Below, piece after piece: positions 1 to 10,307 of a DNA stretch of 64,000 bases; position 1 is the stretch's first letter, and the number at the start of each line of letters is the position of its first letter. A program made the translations under genes and the position numbers. Where the stretch lies: positions 48,090,085-48,154,084 of the forward strand of contig CM014273.1 in NCBI GenBank assembly GCA_004135705.1. The letters are read 5' to 3'. The DNA is from Alloteropsis semialata. Its lineage: Eukaryota > Streptophyta > Magnoliopsida > Poales > Poaceae. Below the pieces are notes generated by a model. It saw only the letters and a program-made list of their open reading frames with translations, searched no databases and was not told the origin of the DNA.

Positions 1-807
1 AGAGCTAAACAACCTGCAATGCACATTTAAACTGAATAAGCTTCAGCTTGTTGGTTTCCTTTGTAGGAGTTCAGGCTCGTAAACTGATTTTTTTTGTGCA
101 AAACTGATGCATAAAAACAATCCCTTTAGAAGCCACTTTCTGACAAGATAATCTTAGTTTAAATTGACTACATGCTGAGTTAAATTTCTTTGTTGGCTTA
201 GATTCCTCCATAACTGTGTCGATCTTATGTCCTAGTAAATCAGCCCCCTTAAGCCCATTCCTGGATCCACCACTGATCTGCTGTACCTTCCATTGAGAGT
301 TATGTTTTGTTCAGAACTAGACAGGTGGCAATTCAAAACTGTACTTGCATAGTTGCATCATTACTAGGCATTATTTCACTTCTTGTTGAACTTAAATGGT
401 TATAATCTGATACAATTGACTTGTTCACTTGGTCAGGTAAACAAATAAAGGCTTGGCGAAGTACTCTCATTTGTGTAGGTTCAGTGGCTTCTAAAGAAAA
501 TTCTAGCTTGTAAGTACATTTACACAATTATCTCAAGTCCCCATAACATGGATATTGGAAATATGATTAACTTATGAGATAGAATGCAGCTGCAGCATAA
601 GCTGCTCCTCGCGTGTGACTAGTTGATTCACTGGGATCTCTTTTATTTCTCCAGGGAAGTGATGGTGGCTGTTCCCAGAAGCCGTACATTGCTTTTGTCA
701 TAGGTAAAGTTTTACCTGTCAAACATATATGCTACTTCATTTTGAACCGATTTTAGTTCATTTCCTATTCTCTCTATGCATCTCGTCATATATCCTTGTT
801 TGTACAG

Positions 808-937
808 ATCAATGGACTACATGTCAAGGAAATTGCAGGAAGCAGAACTTGCAAGGATAAGGGACCAAGAGGAGCTGAAGATAAAGCATGCTGAGTTGGA
901 GGCAAAACTGGGGCGTCTGTTGGGTTTAACAAGATAA
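808..937 (+). pseudogene. Terminal exon-like segment of a transposon ORF
   Basis: An open segment follows an acceptor-like TTTGTACAG at 799-807 and ends in TAA at 935-937. It encodes about 42 residues starting SMDYMSRKLQ, rich in Glu, Lys and Leu with coiled-coil character and no recognised catalytic motif. It lies about 190 bp upstream of CACTA-type terminal sequence on the same strand, so I infer it is the last exon of an ORF carried by that element. A second exon-like block at 655-703 (acceptor at 654, donor GTAAAG at 704) does not join it in an open frame with the obvious sites, so the gene model is incomplete. It could be a decayed remnant. Confidence 0.35.
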
Positions 938-1124
938 GCTAATGATGGTATGAACTTTGCTGGAGTTGCTGGTAGCAATGTTTTGCTACTGCACTGGTTG
1001 GCTTTTGTTGTTTCTGGTGCTTAGTCAATGAATGCTGATGCATTGTACCAAAACTTTATGCGGAGTAGCTCCTTTTGTGGTTGTTGGCACTTGTTGTTAG
1101 TGCTGTTGTTGGCTTATGTGCCAT

Positions 1125-1697
1125 GTTGAACCTGTTTTGATGCTAGATGAACAATGTATTTGTTCTGGTATTGAATTATGGGCTGGAATTGCTAAATGTT
1201 TGTATTGTGGGCCGTTAATGGGCTAAATTTTGAGTTGATGTGTGAAATTAATAGTGGGCTGGAAAAAATACTTATGGGTCTATTTCATAAATGAGCCTAT
1301 TTCACAAACTGTAAAAACTTTCTCAACGTCCACGTCGTATGCCACGTAATCAGCCATCTCAGTGTCCACGTCATCTACCATGTCACTTGCTGCTGATGTG
1401 GCTATTTTGGTCCATGACGAATATCAACACACGTGGCGACCGTTTATGACGTTTATTTTCGTCACTAAATTTGGATATGGGCTGGGCTAAGTGGGCTTAA
1501 TGCCATTTTATGACGAAACAGAAACGTCATGGACTATGCCAATCCATGACGATTGTGTTCAAAACGTCATCAGGCATGATTTGTGACGCTTAATACATGA
1601 CGTTATGCAAAATCGTCATGGATACGTATTTATGACAGTTTTTCATCGATCTATGATGAAATTTTTATGTCATAGATTAAGGGGTTTCTTGTAGTGT
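1125..1697 (+). repeat. CACTA (En/Spm-type) 3' terminal region, copy 1
   Basis: The segment ends TTTCTTGTAGTG, the reverse complement of the CACTACAAGAAA terminus typical of plant CACTA transposons. The last 300 bp hold many CATGACG and CGTCATG motifs in both orientations, as expected of subterminal transposase-binding repeats. A copy about 99% identical by eye lies at 2749-3318. The three bases after this copy are TTG; those after the other are AAT, so the two do not share a target duplication. The matching 5' end is not visible in the window. Confidence 0.75.
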
Positions 1698-1748
1698 TGA
1701 CTCTTTCCTCTGAACCTTCAGACACTATGAAACGTTCTTTCAGACTAG

Positions 1749-2748
1749 NNNNNNNNNNNNNNNNNNNNNNNNNNNNNNNNNNNNNNNNNNNNNNNNNNNN
1801 NNNNNNNNNNNNNNNNNNNNNNNNNNNNNNNNNNNNNNNNNNNNNNNNNNNNNNNNNNNNNNNNNNNNNNNNNNNNNNNNNNNNNNNNNNNNNNNNNNNN
1901 NNNNNNNNNNNNNNNNNNNNNNNNNNNNNNNNNNNNNNNNNNNNNNNNNNNNNNNNNNNNNNNNNNNNNNNNNNNNNNNNNNNNNNNNNNNNNNNNNNNN
2001 NNNNNNNNNNNNNNNNNNNNNNNNNNNNNNNNNNNNNNNNNNNNNNNNNNNNNNNNNNNNNNNNNNNNNNNNNNNNNNNNNNNNNNNNNNNNNNNNNNNN
2101 NNNNNNNNNNNNNNNNNNNNNNNNNNNNNNNNNNNNNNNNNNNNNNNNNNNNNNNNNNNNNNNNNNNNNNNNNNNNNNNNNNNNNNNNNNNNNNNNNNNN
2201 NNNNNNNNNNNNNNNNNNNNNNNNNNNNNNNNNNNNNNNNNNNNNNNNNNNNNNNNNNNNNNNNNNNNNNNNNNNNNNNNNNNNNNNNNNNNNNNNNNNN
2301 NNNNNNNNNNNNNNNNNNNNNNNNNNNNNNNNNNNNNNNNNNNNNNNNNNNNNNNNNNNNNNNNNNNNNNNNNNNNNNNNNNNNNNNNNNNNNNNNNNNN
2401 NNNNNNNNNNNNNNNNNNNNNNNNNNNNNNNNNNNNNNNNNNNNNNNNNNNNNNNNNNNNNNNNNNNNNNNNNNNNNNNNNNNNNNNNNNNNNNNNNNNN
2501 NNNNNNNNNNNNNNNNNNNNNNNNNNNNNNNNNNNNNNNNNNNNNNNNNNNNNNNNNNNNNNNNNNNNNNNNNNNNNNNNNNNNNNNNNNNNNNNNNNNN
2601 NNNNNNNNNNNNNNNNNNNNNNNNNNNNNNNNNNNNNNNNNNNNNNNNNNNNNNNNNNNNNNNNNNNNNNNNNNNNNNNNNNNNNNNNNNNNNNNNNNNN
2701 NNNNNNNNNNNNNNNNNNNNNNNNNNNNNNNNNNNNNNNNNNNNNNNN
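1749..2748. other. Assembly gap (1000 N)
   Basis: Exactly 1000 N, the usual placeholder for a gap of unknown size. The sequence directly right of it duplicates 1125-1697. Confidence 0.99.
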
Positions 2749-3318
2749 TGAACCTGTTTTGATGCTAGATGAACAATGTATTTGATCTGGTATTGAATTA
2801 TGGGCTGGAATTGCTAAATGTTTGTATTGTGGGCCGTTAATGGGCTAAATTTTGAGTTGATGTGTGAAATTAATAGTGGGCTGGAAAAAATACTTATGGG
2901 TCTATTTCATAAATGGGCCTATTTCACAAACTGTAAAAACTTTCTCAGCGTCCACGTCGTATGCCACGTAATCAGCCATCTCAGTGTCCACGTCATCTAC
3001 CATGTCACTTGCTGCTGATGTGGCTATTTTGGTCCATGACGAATATCAACACACGTGGCGACCGTTTATGACGTTTATTTTCGTCACTAAATTTGGATAT
3101 GGGCTAGGCTAAGTGGGCTTAAGGCCATTTTATGACGAAACAGAAACGTCATGGACTATGCCAATCCATGACGATTGTGTTCAAAACGTCACCAGGCATG
3201 ATTTGTGACGCTTAATACATGACGTTATGCAAAATCGTCATGGATACGTATTTATGACAGTTTTTCATCGATCTATGACGAAATTTTTATGTCATAGATT
3301 AAGGGGTTTCTTGTAGTG
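2749..3318 (+). repeat. CACTA 3' terminal region, copy 2
   Basis: Nearly identical to 1125-1697, with a handful of substitutions, and it ends in the same TTGTAGTG. It begins exactly at the gap edge, so its true left extent is unknown. It may be a second insertion, a local duplication, or a scaffolding duplicate. Confidence 0.75.
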
Positions 3319-3606
3319 AATTTTGGGTTACAAAATTGAACAAGCATTCCTCCAAATCAAGCTCTCGCACCACGAATCGAACCTATGTGCAATAAAATTC
3401 GAGTTCAAATGCACAAATACTGATTTCATATGGTTTGAATCGAGGTACTCGATGCTGCTTCGCCATTACCGCACCATGGAGCTCCCACACCACCAATTAT
3501 CTCTCAAAACAGCACTGAGTCAATCTGCAACCATCCAAATCGACCTTGCACTCTCGAACCAAATTCGTACTCAACTGAATCATGCTTTTCTCTTCTAGGT
3601 TTGGTA
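3319..3606. other. Intergenic DNA, no feature seen
   Basis: Unique-looking sequence between the CACTA end and the LINE target duplication. No open frame has recognisable family similarity. Confidence 0.4.
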
Positions 3607-3620
3607 ATCTCAAGGACTCA

Positions 3621-4016
3621 TTTTTTTTTGAATAAAAGGTAGGAGCGCTGCCATGTCATTTAAGAAGAGGAAGCATGCGTAGCATTACAAAGGTTCTATT
3701 ACAAAATAACCAAAAAAACTCGAACACTTCTTAACATAATTAAGATACAACGGGTCCTCCACAGGGCCGCACTCGAACATCGATCTCTTGCTTGATTAGA
3801 TGGAATACCTGCTGATGATCCATAGTTTGCCCTTCAAAGATTCTTCGGTTCCTTTCCTTCCATAAATTCCAAGCGGTGTACATCATCAGTGCTGATTTCT
3901 TTCGCTTCTGATGCTTGTTGAGCCCTTGCAGCGACGTAATCCACCATTTTTCAATCGTCATTCCCGGTTCCGGCACTCCTATGAGGCCTGCTGTCCATTC
4001 CTGCATCAGGCGCCAC
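3621..4016 (-). mobile_element. 5'-truncated LINE insertion with 15-bp target duplication
   Basis: ATCTCAAGGACTCAT occurs at 3607-3621 and again at 4017-4031, flanking the insert as a perfect target duplication. The right-hand copy is followed by host sequence. On the minus strand the insert ends in an A tract (T run at 3621-3629 on +), the normal 3' end of a target-primed LINE insertion. Its minus-strand frame (stop at 3740) encodes the C-terminal tail of plant LINE ORF2, including the typical AWNLWKERNRRIFEG stretch after the reverse-transcriptase zinc-binding region. About 400 bp of a normally multi-kb element remains, so this was a 5'-truncated copy that could never retrotranspose. The clean duplication suggests modest age. 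Confidence 0.88.
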
Positions 4017-4031
4017 ATCTCAAGGACTCAT

Positions 4032-5225
4032 GACTTGGGAGAAGGGGAGGATAGAGAAAGCTTGACAACCAAACAGATGGATGGAGCCTTGCTTTCCCAG
4101 CGAGGCAGTGCAAGTGAGGGTCATCGGCGGCGGCGACGGCACGGTCCGGCAAGGGGAGAACAACGACGGCTCTGCTGAGACAGGTTTTCTTGTAACTGTA
4201 CAATTTTCTCTTGAAGCGGCAGCAGGTATCTAATACCGTTACATTGCTGAACCGAACAAAGCCTGTGACCTGTGATCCCAGCCCTCATTCCCCTGTAATC
4301 CGATTCCATTTTCGTTTGCGTTACCACCAGCTGAACCAAACGCTATGTTAGTTTGAGCATCACCAGAGACATGGAGTAGAGTTGTGGTGCATGGTGCTAC
4401 CTGAACCTGCTGCTGTGATCTAACTGGAGAAGAGAGCACATAGCTAAGCTCCTCCAAGGCTCCAACAAGCTAACCTTTTTTTTTTTGAAGCGGATGAACT
4501 AAACAAGTGCGGCTCTTTTTCACCCTAATCTGTCCAGTCAATCTGGTGCGTTGCATACTTGTAGTTCTAAATCTCCTAGCAAGCAGCAACATTGAGAGAA
4601 GCACAACACTCTACTATTTGGCAACAAGCACACTTTGAAACCACCAACACTCTACTTAGCAAGCAGCAGCCTTTGGCTGAAAGAGCAAGATCGATCATGC
4701 CATGTCGTGATTGGACTTTAATCCCCTTTGCTTTTAACCTGCTTTTCTTGAGAGCAACAAACATATGTTCTCTTTACATGCTGCACATGAGGATCAGGTT
4801 CAGCACTAGCAGTGATGAAAACAAACAGGATATCTGGGGACACGGCAACAAAGAACATACTGTTTCTCCACTAATAGCTGATTCCTCCACTAACTTTAGC
4901 AAATTTAGATGTCTGCTACTAGTTATAAGGTTAGCTCCCAAGCCTGAGCGCCAAATCGACAACCTCCTTAATTTCCAATCACCATGCTCTATTGCAATTC
5001 GGCGCGTCATGTCCCCAACATTCCCCCAAATCAAGAAACCATGGGCGGCTTGATGTGCATATCCTATCACCGAAATCAAGAACCCTAGAACTCACCGAAA
5101 TCAAGAACTCTCAGCCCGTTCCTCCATTCTTTCTTATTCTGGACGTCTGGAAATGGTTAACTCAGTTTTACACCTACAGTCACCTATGCTACATGTACTC
5201 TCAAACTTCATGAAGGGGTGATAGA
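4032..5225. other. Intergenic DNA; possible short minus-strand coding remnant at 4239-4460
   Basis: No confident gene. On the minus strand, 4239-4457 reads openly as a Gln/Gly/Asn-rich 72-residue tail ending FGSAM and stop. Its composition resembles a transcription-factor C-terminus, but I cannot assign a family and see no upstream exon. The rest, including overlapping small frames at 4574-5079, has no recognisable similarity. Confidence 0.25.
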
Positions 5226-5229
5226 GAAT

Positions 5230-6435
5230 GTGGATAGAGCAAGGAAATAATGCCTTTGGCGAGGGAACTATACCAGTAACAAAGGGGCAACCTAGCAGCT
5301 TGGTCAATGGTTCAAAAGCCAAAGGATAATGGGGGCTTAGGTGTGCTTAACCTAAGAATTCAGAAGGATGCTCTTCTTATGAAACCTCCACAAATTCTAC
5401 ACCAAGCAAGACATCCCTTGGGTACGTCTTATTTGGACCACTTATTATACTGATAGAGTTCCCCATGCCACAAGAGAAGTTGGGTCCTTCTGGTGGAAAG
5501 ATGTTTAGGCTCAATACTCTCTACAGAGGCCTTGCCAAATGCTTGGTTGGAGATGGCTCTTCAGTAATTTTCTGGAAAGATTTATGGGCAGACCAAGTGC
5601 TGGCTGTTGCCTATCCCAGACTTCTCTCGTTTGCCAGGGACCAGAATATCTCAGTTAAGCAAGTTATGGAGGCTAATGACCTTTCTTCTTTGTTCATCCT
5701 ACCGCTATGCAATCAGGCTTATGTGGAATTACAACAACTGCAGAATGTTATCATCAACATCCCTTATGATTCTAAAGAGCATGACCAATGGACTTTTATG
5801 TGGGGAAACTCCATCTACAACTCTAGGAAGTTGTATAAAATGGCCTTCCTCAGTGTGAAAAGACCACCAACGCTCTCTGTCCTCTGGAAATAAAAATCAC
5901 GCCTCGACTGAAGTTTTTCGCTTGGTTACTGCTGGTTGACAGGCTCAACACAAAGAATATACTTCGCAGAAGGCACTACAATGTTCAAGATGGGGTTCCC
6001 TGTATCATGTGTCAGGAAGGGGTTGAGGAAGATAGGAATCACCTCTTCTTCAACTGCCCCTTTGCTACAACATGTTGGAATATCATATCTGTGCCCTTGG
6101 TCCTCTTCGGACAACATCCATGCAAAAGTAATGGAAGCAAGAAGCTTATCCCCACTACCCTTCTTCATGGAAATATTTGTGATTGCAGCTTGGGAAATAT
6201 GGAATATCAGAAATTCCATAATTTTTTATAATGGACATGCAGATCTTCAACTTTGGGTTGTGAAACTCAAAGCTCAAGTCCGTCTTCAGAAGACCTCCGT
6301 TCTCCTGTTTTACTATGGCTAGACTCTTTCTAAGTTTTTTTTCTTTGGTTGCTTTTAATTTCTTCTCTGTTCCCTCTGTAAGTATTCTCTTTGTACTCTG
6401 TCCTTCCATTTTATAAATAGAAAATAAAGTTCTGT
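5230..6435 (+). pseudogene. LINE ORF2 3' half (decayed) with zf-RVT region
   Basis: Several consecutive + frames carry the conserved downstream part of plant LINE ORF2. They include CLWRGNY near 5252, a GGLGVLNLRIQ block near 5327, GSFWWKD-type and VGDGSSVIFWKDLW blocks at 5480-5590, and the zinc-binding domain of reverse transcriptase from about 5895 to 6100 (ITPRLKFFAWLLL, then Cys-X2-Cys, HLFFNCPFAT and CW). The C-terminal AAWEIWNIRNSIIF block is near 6185. Reading shifts frame at least near 5290, 5490, 5890 and 6090 and meets stops, so it is dead. The 3' UTR ends near ATTTTATAAATAGAAAATAAAG at about 6410-6430. No target duplication was found and the catalytic domain is absent. Confidence 0.8.
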
Positions 6436-7740
6436 AGGGAACTCTCCCACAGTTTGCCCTTCAAAATAGAGACCACTGTGAGTAGTGGGTGCCTACGAAC
6501 TTCCTCTCTTTGTTTTTGCAACGATGGGGACAAGTTTTTGTGCTCTGCTGAATGATGCTAACCATATTCCCCAACTCCAAAGGTTGTGGGCATGCCTGCT
6601 CCTGGGTGGAGTTGCCGCGCAAGCGCTCATAACTAGTGTTGCAAACGGCGCCTCTGTCTCTGGGCCGACCGCAGGAGTGCACAGACACCACCGGAGAGGC
6701 AACGCAACACTGTGGCAGCAATGGGGAAGAAGAAAGCGCAATTGTTGGGGAGGAGCGGAGGGAGACGAGAGAGATGAGCAGCCGGGGAGGCGGGGAAGCA
6801 CGGGCAACGAGGAGACGCAGATGAGCGATACAGAGAAAGGGCTGCTTCTGCTCGTGTGAAAAGAAGATAAGGCAGGGGCAAAAGAGTCACTTCATGTGGC
6901 CTGGAAAAGCAAAAGAAAAACAAAAACATGAGAAATCAAGAAAATGGACCAAAAACACCTAAATTGAAGAAATTCGTGGCTCCAATGTCAAATTGTAAAA
7001 GACAAGCAAATTGAGTCCTTATTCTGAAAGGAGCACGAATTTAGTCTCAAATTCTGAAATTTATCTCCCTCGCGTGCCTCGCGTGACGGCGTGGGGTTTT
7101 TCCACACCAATGAGACGGGGGAGAGTTCCCGGCCAGGGTGGAAGGGAAACGAGGGGGTTGGGCCGGGAAACAACACTCGCCAGGCTTAAACAAAGACCCA
7201 AAAACTCGTGGGCCGGGGTTCTATCCAGGCCAGGGTGATCCATGTGGATCGGGCTTGAATCCCGGCGGGAAACAGTAAAAACAAACAAGCCCTTAATTGT
7301 TTTAGATGAAAGACGGAGCGAGAGGGTGGGCGTCGAATGGTAATTGCCGCGTATAACATTGCCGTTACTTTAGCATGATCGTTTCGACCAGTGAAATTGG
7401 TCGCTACGAGCCTACGACTACCACGCACCACGGAGTTGCAGGGTATTTGCAGGTTCTGGAGCCTGCAACTGGCAGCGCAGAATACAGTTAGACACGATCG
7501 GAAATGGAGATGTCGCAAAGTCAGTCATGATGGCAAGGAGGAGTGAAGGGGGAGAGTTCCGTTCCACCGAAGTCGCAGGTGGCGCCGGTTGGTCTGGATG
7601 TTGCCCTGGAAGTAGATGTTGGCGGCGTAGGAGCAGTGCACGCTCACGGTTCGTTGCGTCCGGCCGACACACGCACCACGACTACCTGTCTACACCCATT
7701 GTAAGGATCGATGGCCCAAGCGGAGGGGGAGGAGGGAGGA
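6436..7740. other. Intergenic DNA, GC-rich patches, no gene supported
   Basis: Overlapping frames on both strands between 6485 and 6929 arise from GC-rich, Arg/Pro/Ser-biased composition and show no family similarity. 7000-7300 and 7300-7740 look like ordinary repeat-poor intergenic DNA. No RNA gene was seen. Confidence 0.35.
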
Positions 7741-9170
7741 GGTGAATTGGGACTTTTTCAAAACTAATGAAAAACAATTCTAAGCCTATGAAACTAGTGT
7801 TGCCCAAACCTGTAGTTTTATGGAATGCCAAGACCACACCAAGCAAATACTCTAAACAAGCAAGAACAAGTAACAACAACTTGAAAGTAAATGCTTGAAA
7901 GGAAATGCGGGAAAGTAAAGAGAGAGCACGAAGACAACCGGATTTTTTTCCGTAGTATCGAGGAGTTGACGCTCCCCCCTAATCCACGTTGGAGCAGTCA
8001 CTAAGAGTATTGCTCCATCTTAATCGACCAAGAACCAAGTGCTTCACTAAGAATACCCTTTCTCCATCTCTGGAACGGCGGGTTTTAATCACCATGTACA
8101 ACCTTGTATCTTGGGGCTCCCACAATCTCCAAGAACTCACCAAGAACTTCTTCAATCACCAAGACCGGCTATGTGCCGTCAAACACCAAGGGTAACAAGC
8201 CACCAAGCCTTCACTTGATCAATCACTAAGCCCAACTCAAGCTAGATGCACACTAAGTGGATGAACTAGCTCAAACTCACCCTAGATCTTCACAATTCAC
8301 TCAAGTGGCTCCTTGCAACTCTTATGGGATGTATCAGCTTGCCTGAGGTCCAAAGAGCAGCCATGAACTTGACCAAGGGTATATATAGGCTAGGCACCAA
8401 GAACTAGCCATTGCTCAACCATTCCCCAGAAAACCGCAAACGGCGTATGTTCCGCTGTGTGTAAAAGTACAACGGCGTATCATACGGCGCCTGCAATTCA
8501 AACGGTCGAAAACCTTTTTCCAACGGCTACATGCACTCGGCGTATAGTCCGCCGCACCTTGGCGTTTCATACGCCGTGCATATTTCCAACGGTCAAGTTG
8601 ACCTTTTCAACACTGACTCAGCCAAGAAATGTACGCTGACCACTGGCGTATTATACGGCGTAGCTTTTCCTCGAACTCCTTCTTGACATGCTCACTGTGT
8701 AACATGAACGCCGTTAATCCGCCGACCATCGGCGTATCATATGACGTATAGGGTTTTGACCTCCCATCTTGAACAGTCGCATGCCTTGCACGCCATATGA
8801 TCCGCCCTGTGTCAGCACAGTGACACCGGATCATACGTCGTAGCCTTCATTTAAATTCCTTCACTCGCCGTATGCTTCTTGAATTGAACGCCACTGCACG
8901 GCGTACGCCGTTCACTGAGTTTGCAGAACTCGTCCAATTTAATCCCTTTGAGTTTTGACTTTGCTTCAAACTTGATATAGGATGTATTTGGGATGTTTTG
9001 GGCTAGGTTTTGGGATGTGTGCATCTAACTCAAGCATAGACCTAGTTTTGATCAAGCTACTAACTTATCAACCCCCTTAATAGTACGGTCTATCTACAAA
9101 ACTAGAAAATCTAACTAAACTAAGTGTCCTTCATCTCCTTATGACACTTAGATCTAGAAAAGTCCTAAGC
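7741..9170. repeat. Unclassified grass repeat, LTR-like, with GGCGTAT palindrome cluster
   Basis: This non-coding block has the look of a solo LTR or LTR-like grass repeat: a GGTGAATTGGGACTTTTTC start, CCAAGAACTCACCAAGAAC-type low-complexity stretches, a TATATATAGG box near 8380, and the palindrome cluster described separately. I could not find TG..CA ends with a target duplication, so the boundaries are approximate and the class is uncertain. Confidence 0.35.
8442..8910. repeat. Cluster of imperfect GGCGTAT/ATACGCC palindromes
   Basis: About ten copies of a 16-bp dyad near GGCGTATNATACGGCG. Clear ones start at 8442, 8474, 8539, 8561, 8645, 8709, 8731 and 8791, with a weaker one at 8825 and more degenerate forms up to about 8910. 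Members at 8539/8561 and 8709/8731 are each spaced 22 bp. They lie within a non-coding repeat and vary mostly in the central bases. Confidence 0.6.
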
Positions 9171-9673
9171 CTTCATGAATAGTCCGATTTGATTCCAATT
9201 GAGGGGCCTCTTTCCATACACTCCATGCGACATTGATATGTTTATAATTGTTCCTTCAAAATACACGTTAGTCACATAGATGGTATTGTCATTTATCACC
9301 AGAAGATGGCCTAGATGCATCACCCATGCGCCACACCCACACCACGGGGCACACACATGGAAATTGGTATTTTCATACAGGTATATATACCAGGGAAATC
9401 GATCGATACGGGCATCGAAGGCAACGTGTGGAGAATGAGGCAGTAGGTTGTCTGATCGGGCAAAGACGTACTGATAGTGCTGATTATTGACACTAACATG
9501 ACATTGCAGCGTGGACGAAGAATGAATTTTCCGATGTTTCTGCAAGATATGTGACGTGTGCAACTTGTGGAAGGCATGCGTCGCGAAGACGAAAGCGAGA
9601 TGTACGTCTCACCTGATCGATATCCTCTGAACGCCATGGCCAGCAAGAGCAGCAAAAATATCGAAGTTGCCAT
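9165..9673 (-). CDS. Candidate small secreted protein gene (hypothetical)
   Basis: On the minus strand an ATG at 9673 opens a hydrophobic leader (MATSIFLLLLLAMAF) that ends at a good donor (CAG/GTGAG, exon end 9613). After a possible 73-nt intron with acceptor TTGCAG, 9539-9165 reads openly for about 124 residues to a TAG. The leader looks like a secretory signal, and the second segment has several Cys and aromatic residues. However, exon 1 ends in phase 1 while the long downstream frame needs phase 0, so the two do not join in frame with these sites. I recognise no family. It may be a broken gene, a different splice form, or chance. Confidence 0.25.
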
Positions 9674-9841
9674 CAGCGCGTCGAGGCTGTTCTGGAGTCT
9701 GAAGCGCGCTTCTTTTTTTTTTAATAAAAAAAAAGAGTCCGGAGCGCGCTCTAAAATGAAGTGTTCACATTTTTTTATAAGCATACCTGTATTAATATGT
9801 AAGGAAAACAAACGTCATCAGATACAGATACGCATGCATAC

Positions 9842-9994
9842 TGTTGGGAATAGTCCCACATTGGTTGTGGGGGGAGAGTTGAACCAACTTAAAAGTGGGG
9901 GAGTCCCTCACCCCTTGGGCTAGCTTTTGGGGTGCAGCAAGGCTTCCTCCCGGTGTGGGCCGGTTGGGCCGACTCTCCTGTTTTTGGGCTGACA
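9842..9994 (+). repeat. TRIM left LTR
   Basis: 153 bp, 151 identical to the right LTR; begins TGTTGGGAATAG and ends GGGCTGACA. Confidence 0.95.
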
Positions 9995-9996
9995 AT

Positions 9997-10009
9997 TGGT
10001 ATCAAAGCC
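9997..10009 (+). promoter_or_regulatory. TRIM primer-binding site (tRNA-iMet type)
   Basis: TGGTATCAAAGCC starts two bases after the left LTR. It matches the complement of the initiator Met tRNA 3' end with an A in place of G at one position. Confidence 0.85.
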
Positions 10010-10149
10010 AGGGTCGGCAATCTCTTGTGCCCGTGCATACTCGGGGTGGTGTAGGCCTGAAGCCCAGTGGACCGCGGGTGTGAGGCCTGTGTGTGCTCGT
10101 GTGTGGAGCCGGTCAGGGCTAAGGGGCACCAATGTGTGACGGGGGAGAT

Positions 10150-10302
10150 TGTTGGGAATAGTCCCACATTGGTTGTGGGGGGAGAGTTGAACCAACTTAA
10201 AAGTGGGGGAGTCCCTCACCCCTTGGGCTAGCTTTTGGGGTGCAGCAAGGCTTCCTCTCGGTGTGGGCCGGTTGGGCCGACTCTTCTGTTTTTGGGCTGA
10301 CA
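10150..10302 (+). repeat. TRIM right LTR
   Basis: 153 bp, preceded by the purine tract at about 10138-10149 and followed directly by the CATAC duplication. Confidence 0.95.
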
Positions 10303-10307
10303 CATAC

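Larger units (their letters stand above)
9842..10302 (+). mobile_element. TRIM retrotransposon (461 bp) with CATAC target duplication
   Basis: Two 153-bp direct repeats (9842-9994 and 10150-10302) differ at only two positions and have TG...CA ends (TGTTGGGA...GGCTGACA). CATAC at 9837-9841 and 10303-10307 is a perfect 5-bp target duplication. Two bases after the left LTR lies TGGTATCAAAGCC, an initiator tRNA-Met primer site. A purine tract GACGGGGGAGAT precedes the right LTR. The internal region is 155 bp and codes for nothing. These are the defining traits of a terminal-repeat retrotransposon in miniature, mobilised in trans by an autonomous element. I see no 5S-like block, so it does not look like Cassandra. 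Confidence 0.95.

Noticed and set aside
1694..2785. Long open frame across the first gap
   Set aside because: It consists almost wholly of N, so openness is meaningless; the same holds for frames over 16145-16715 and 46081-47217.
6485..6929. GC-rich frames of about 100 codons on both strands
   Set aside because: No family similarity; composition-driven, with no splice or promoter support.
9997..10009. tRNA gene fragment
   Set aside because: The tRNA-like string is a retrotransposon primer site directly after an LTR; the same applies to 21809, 31064, 40388 and 48780.
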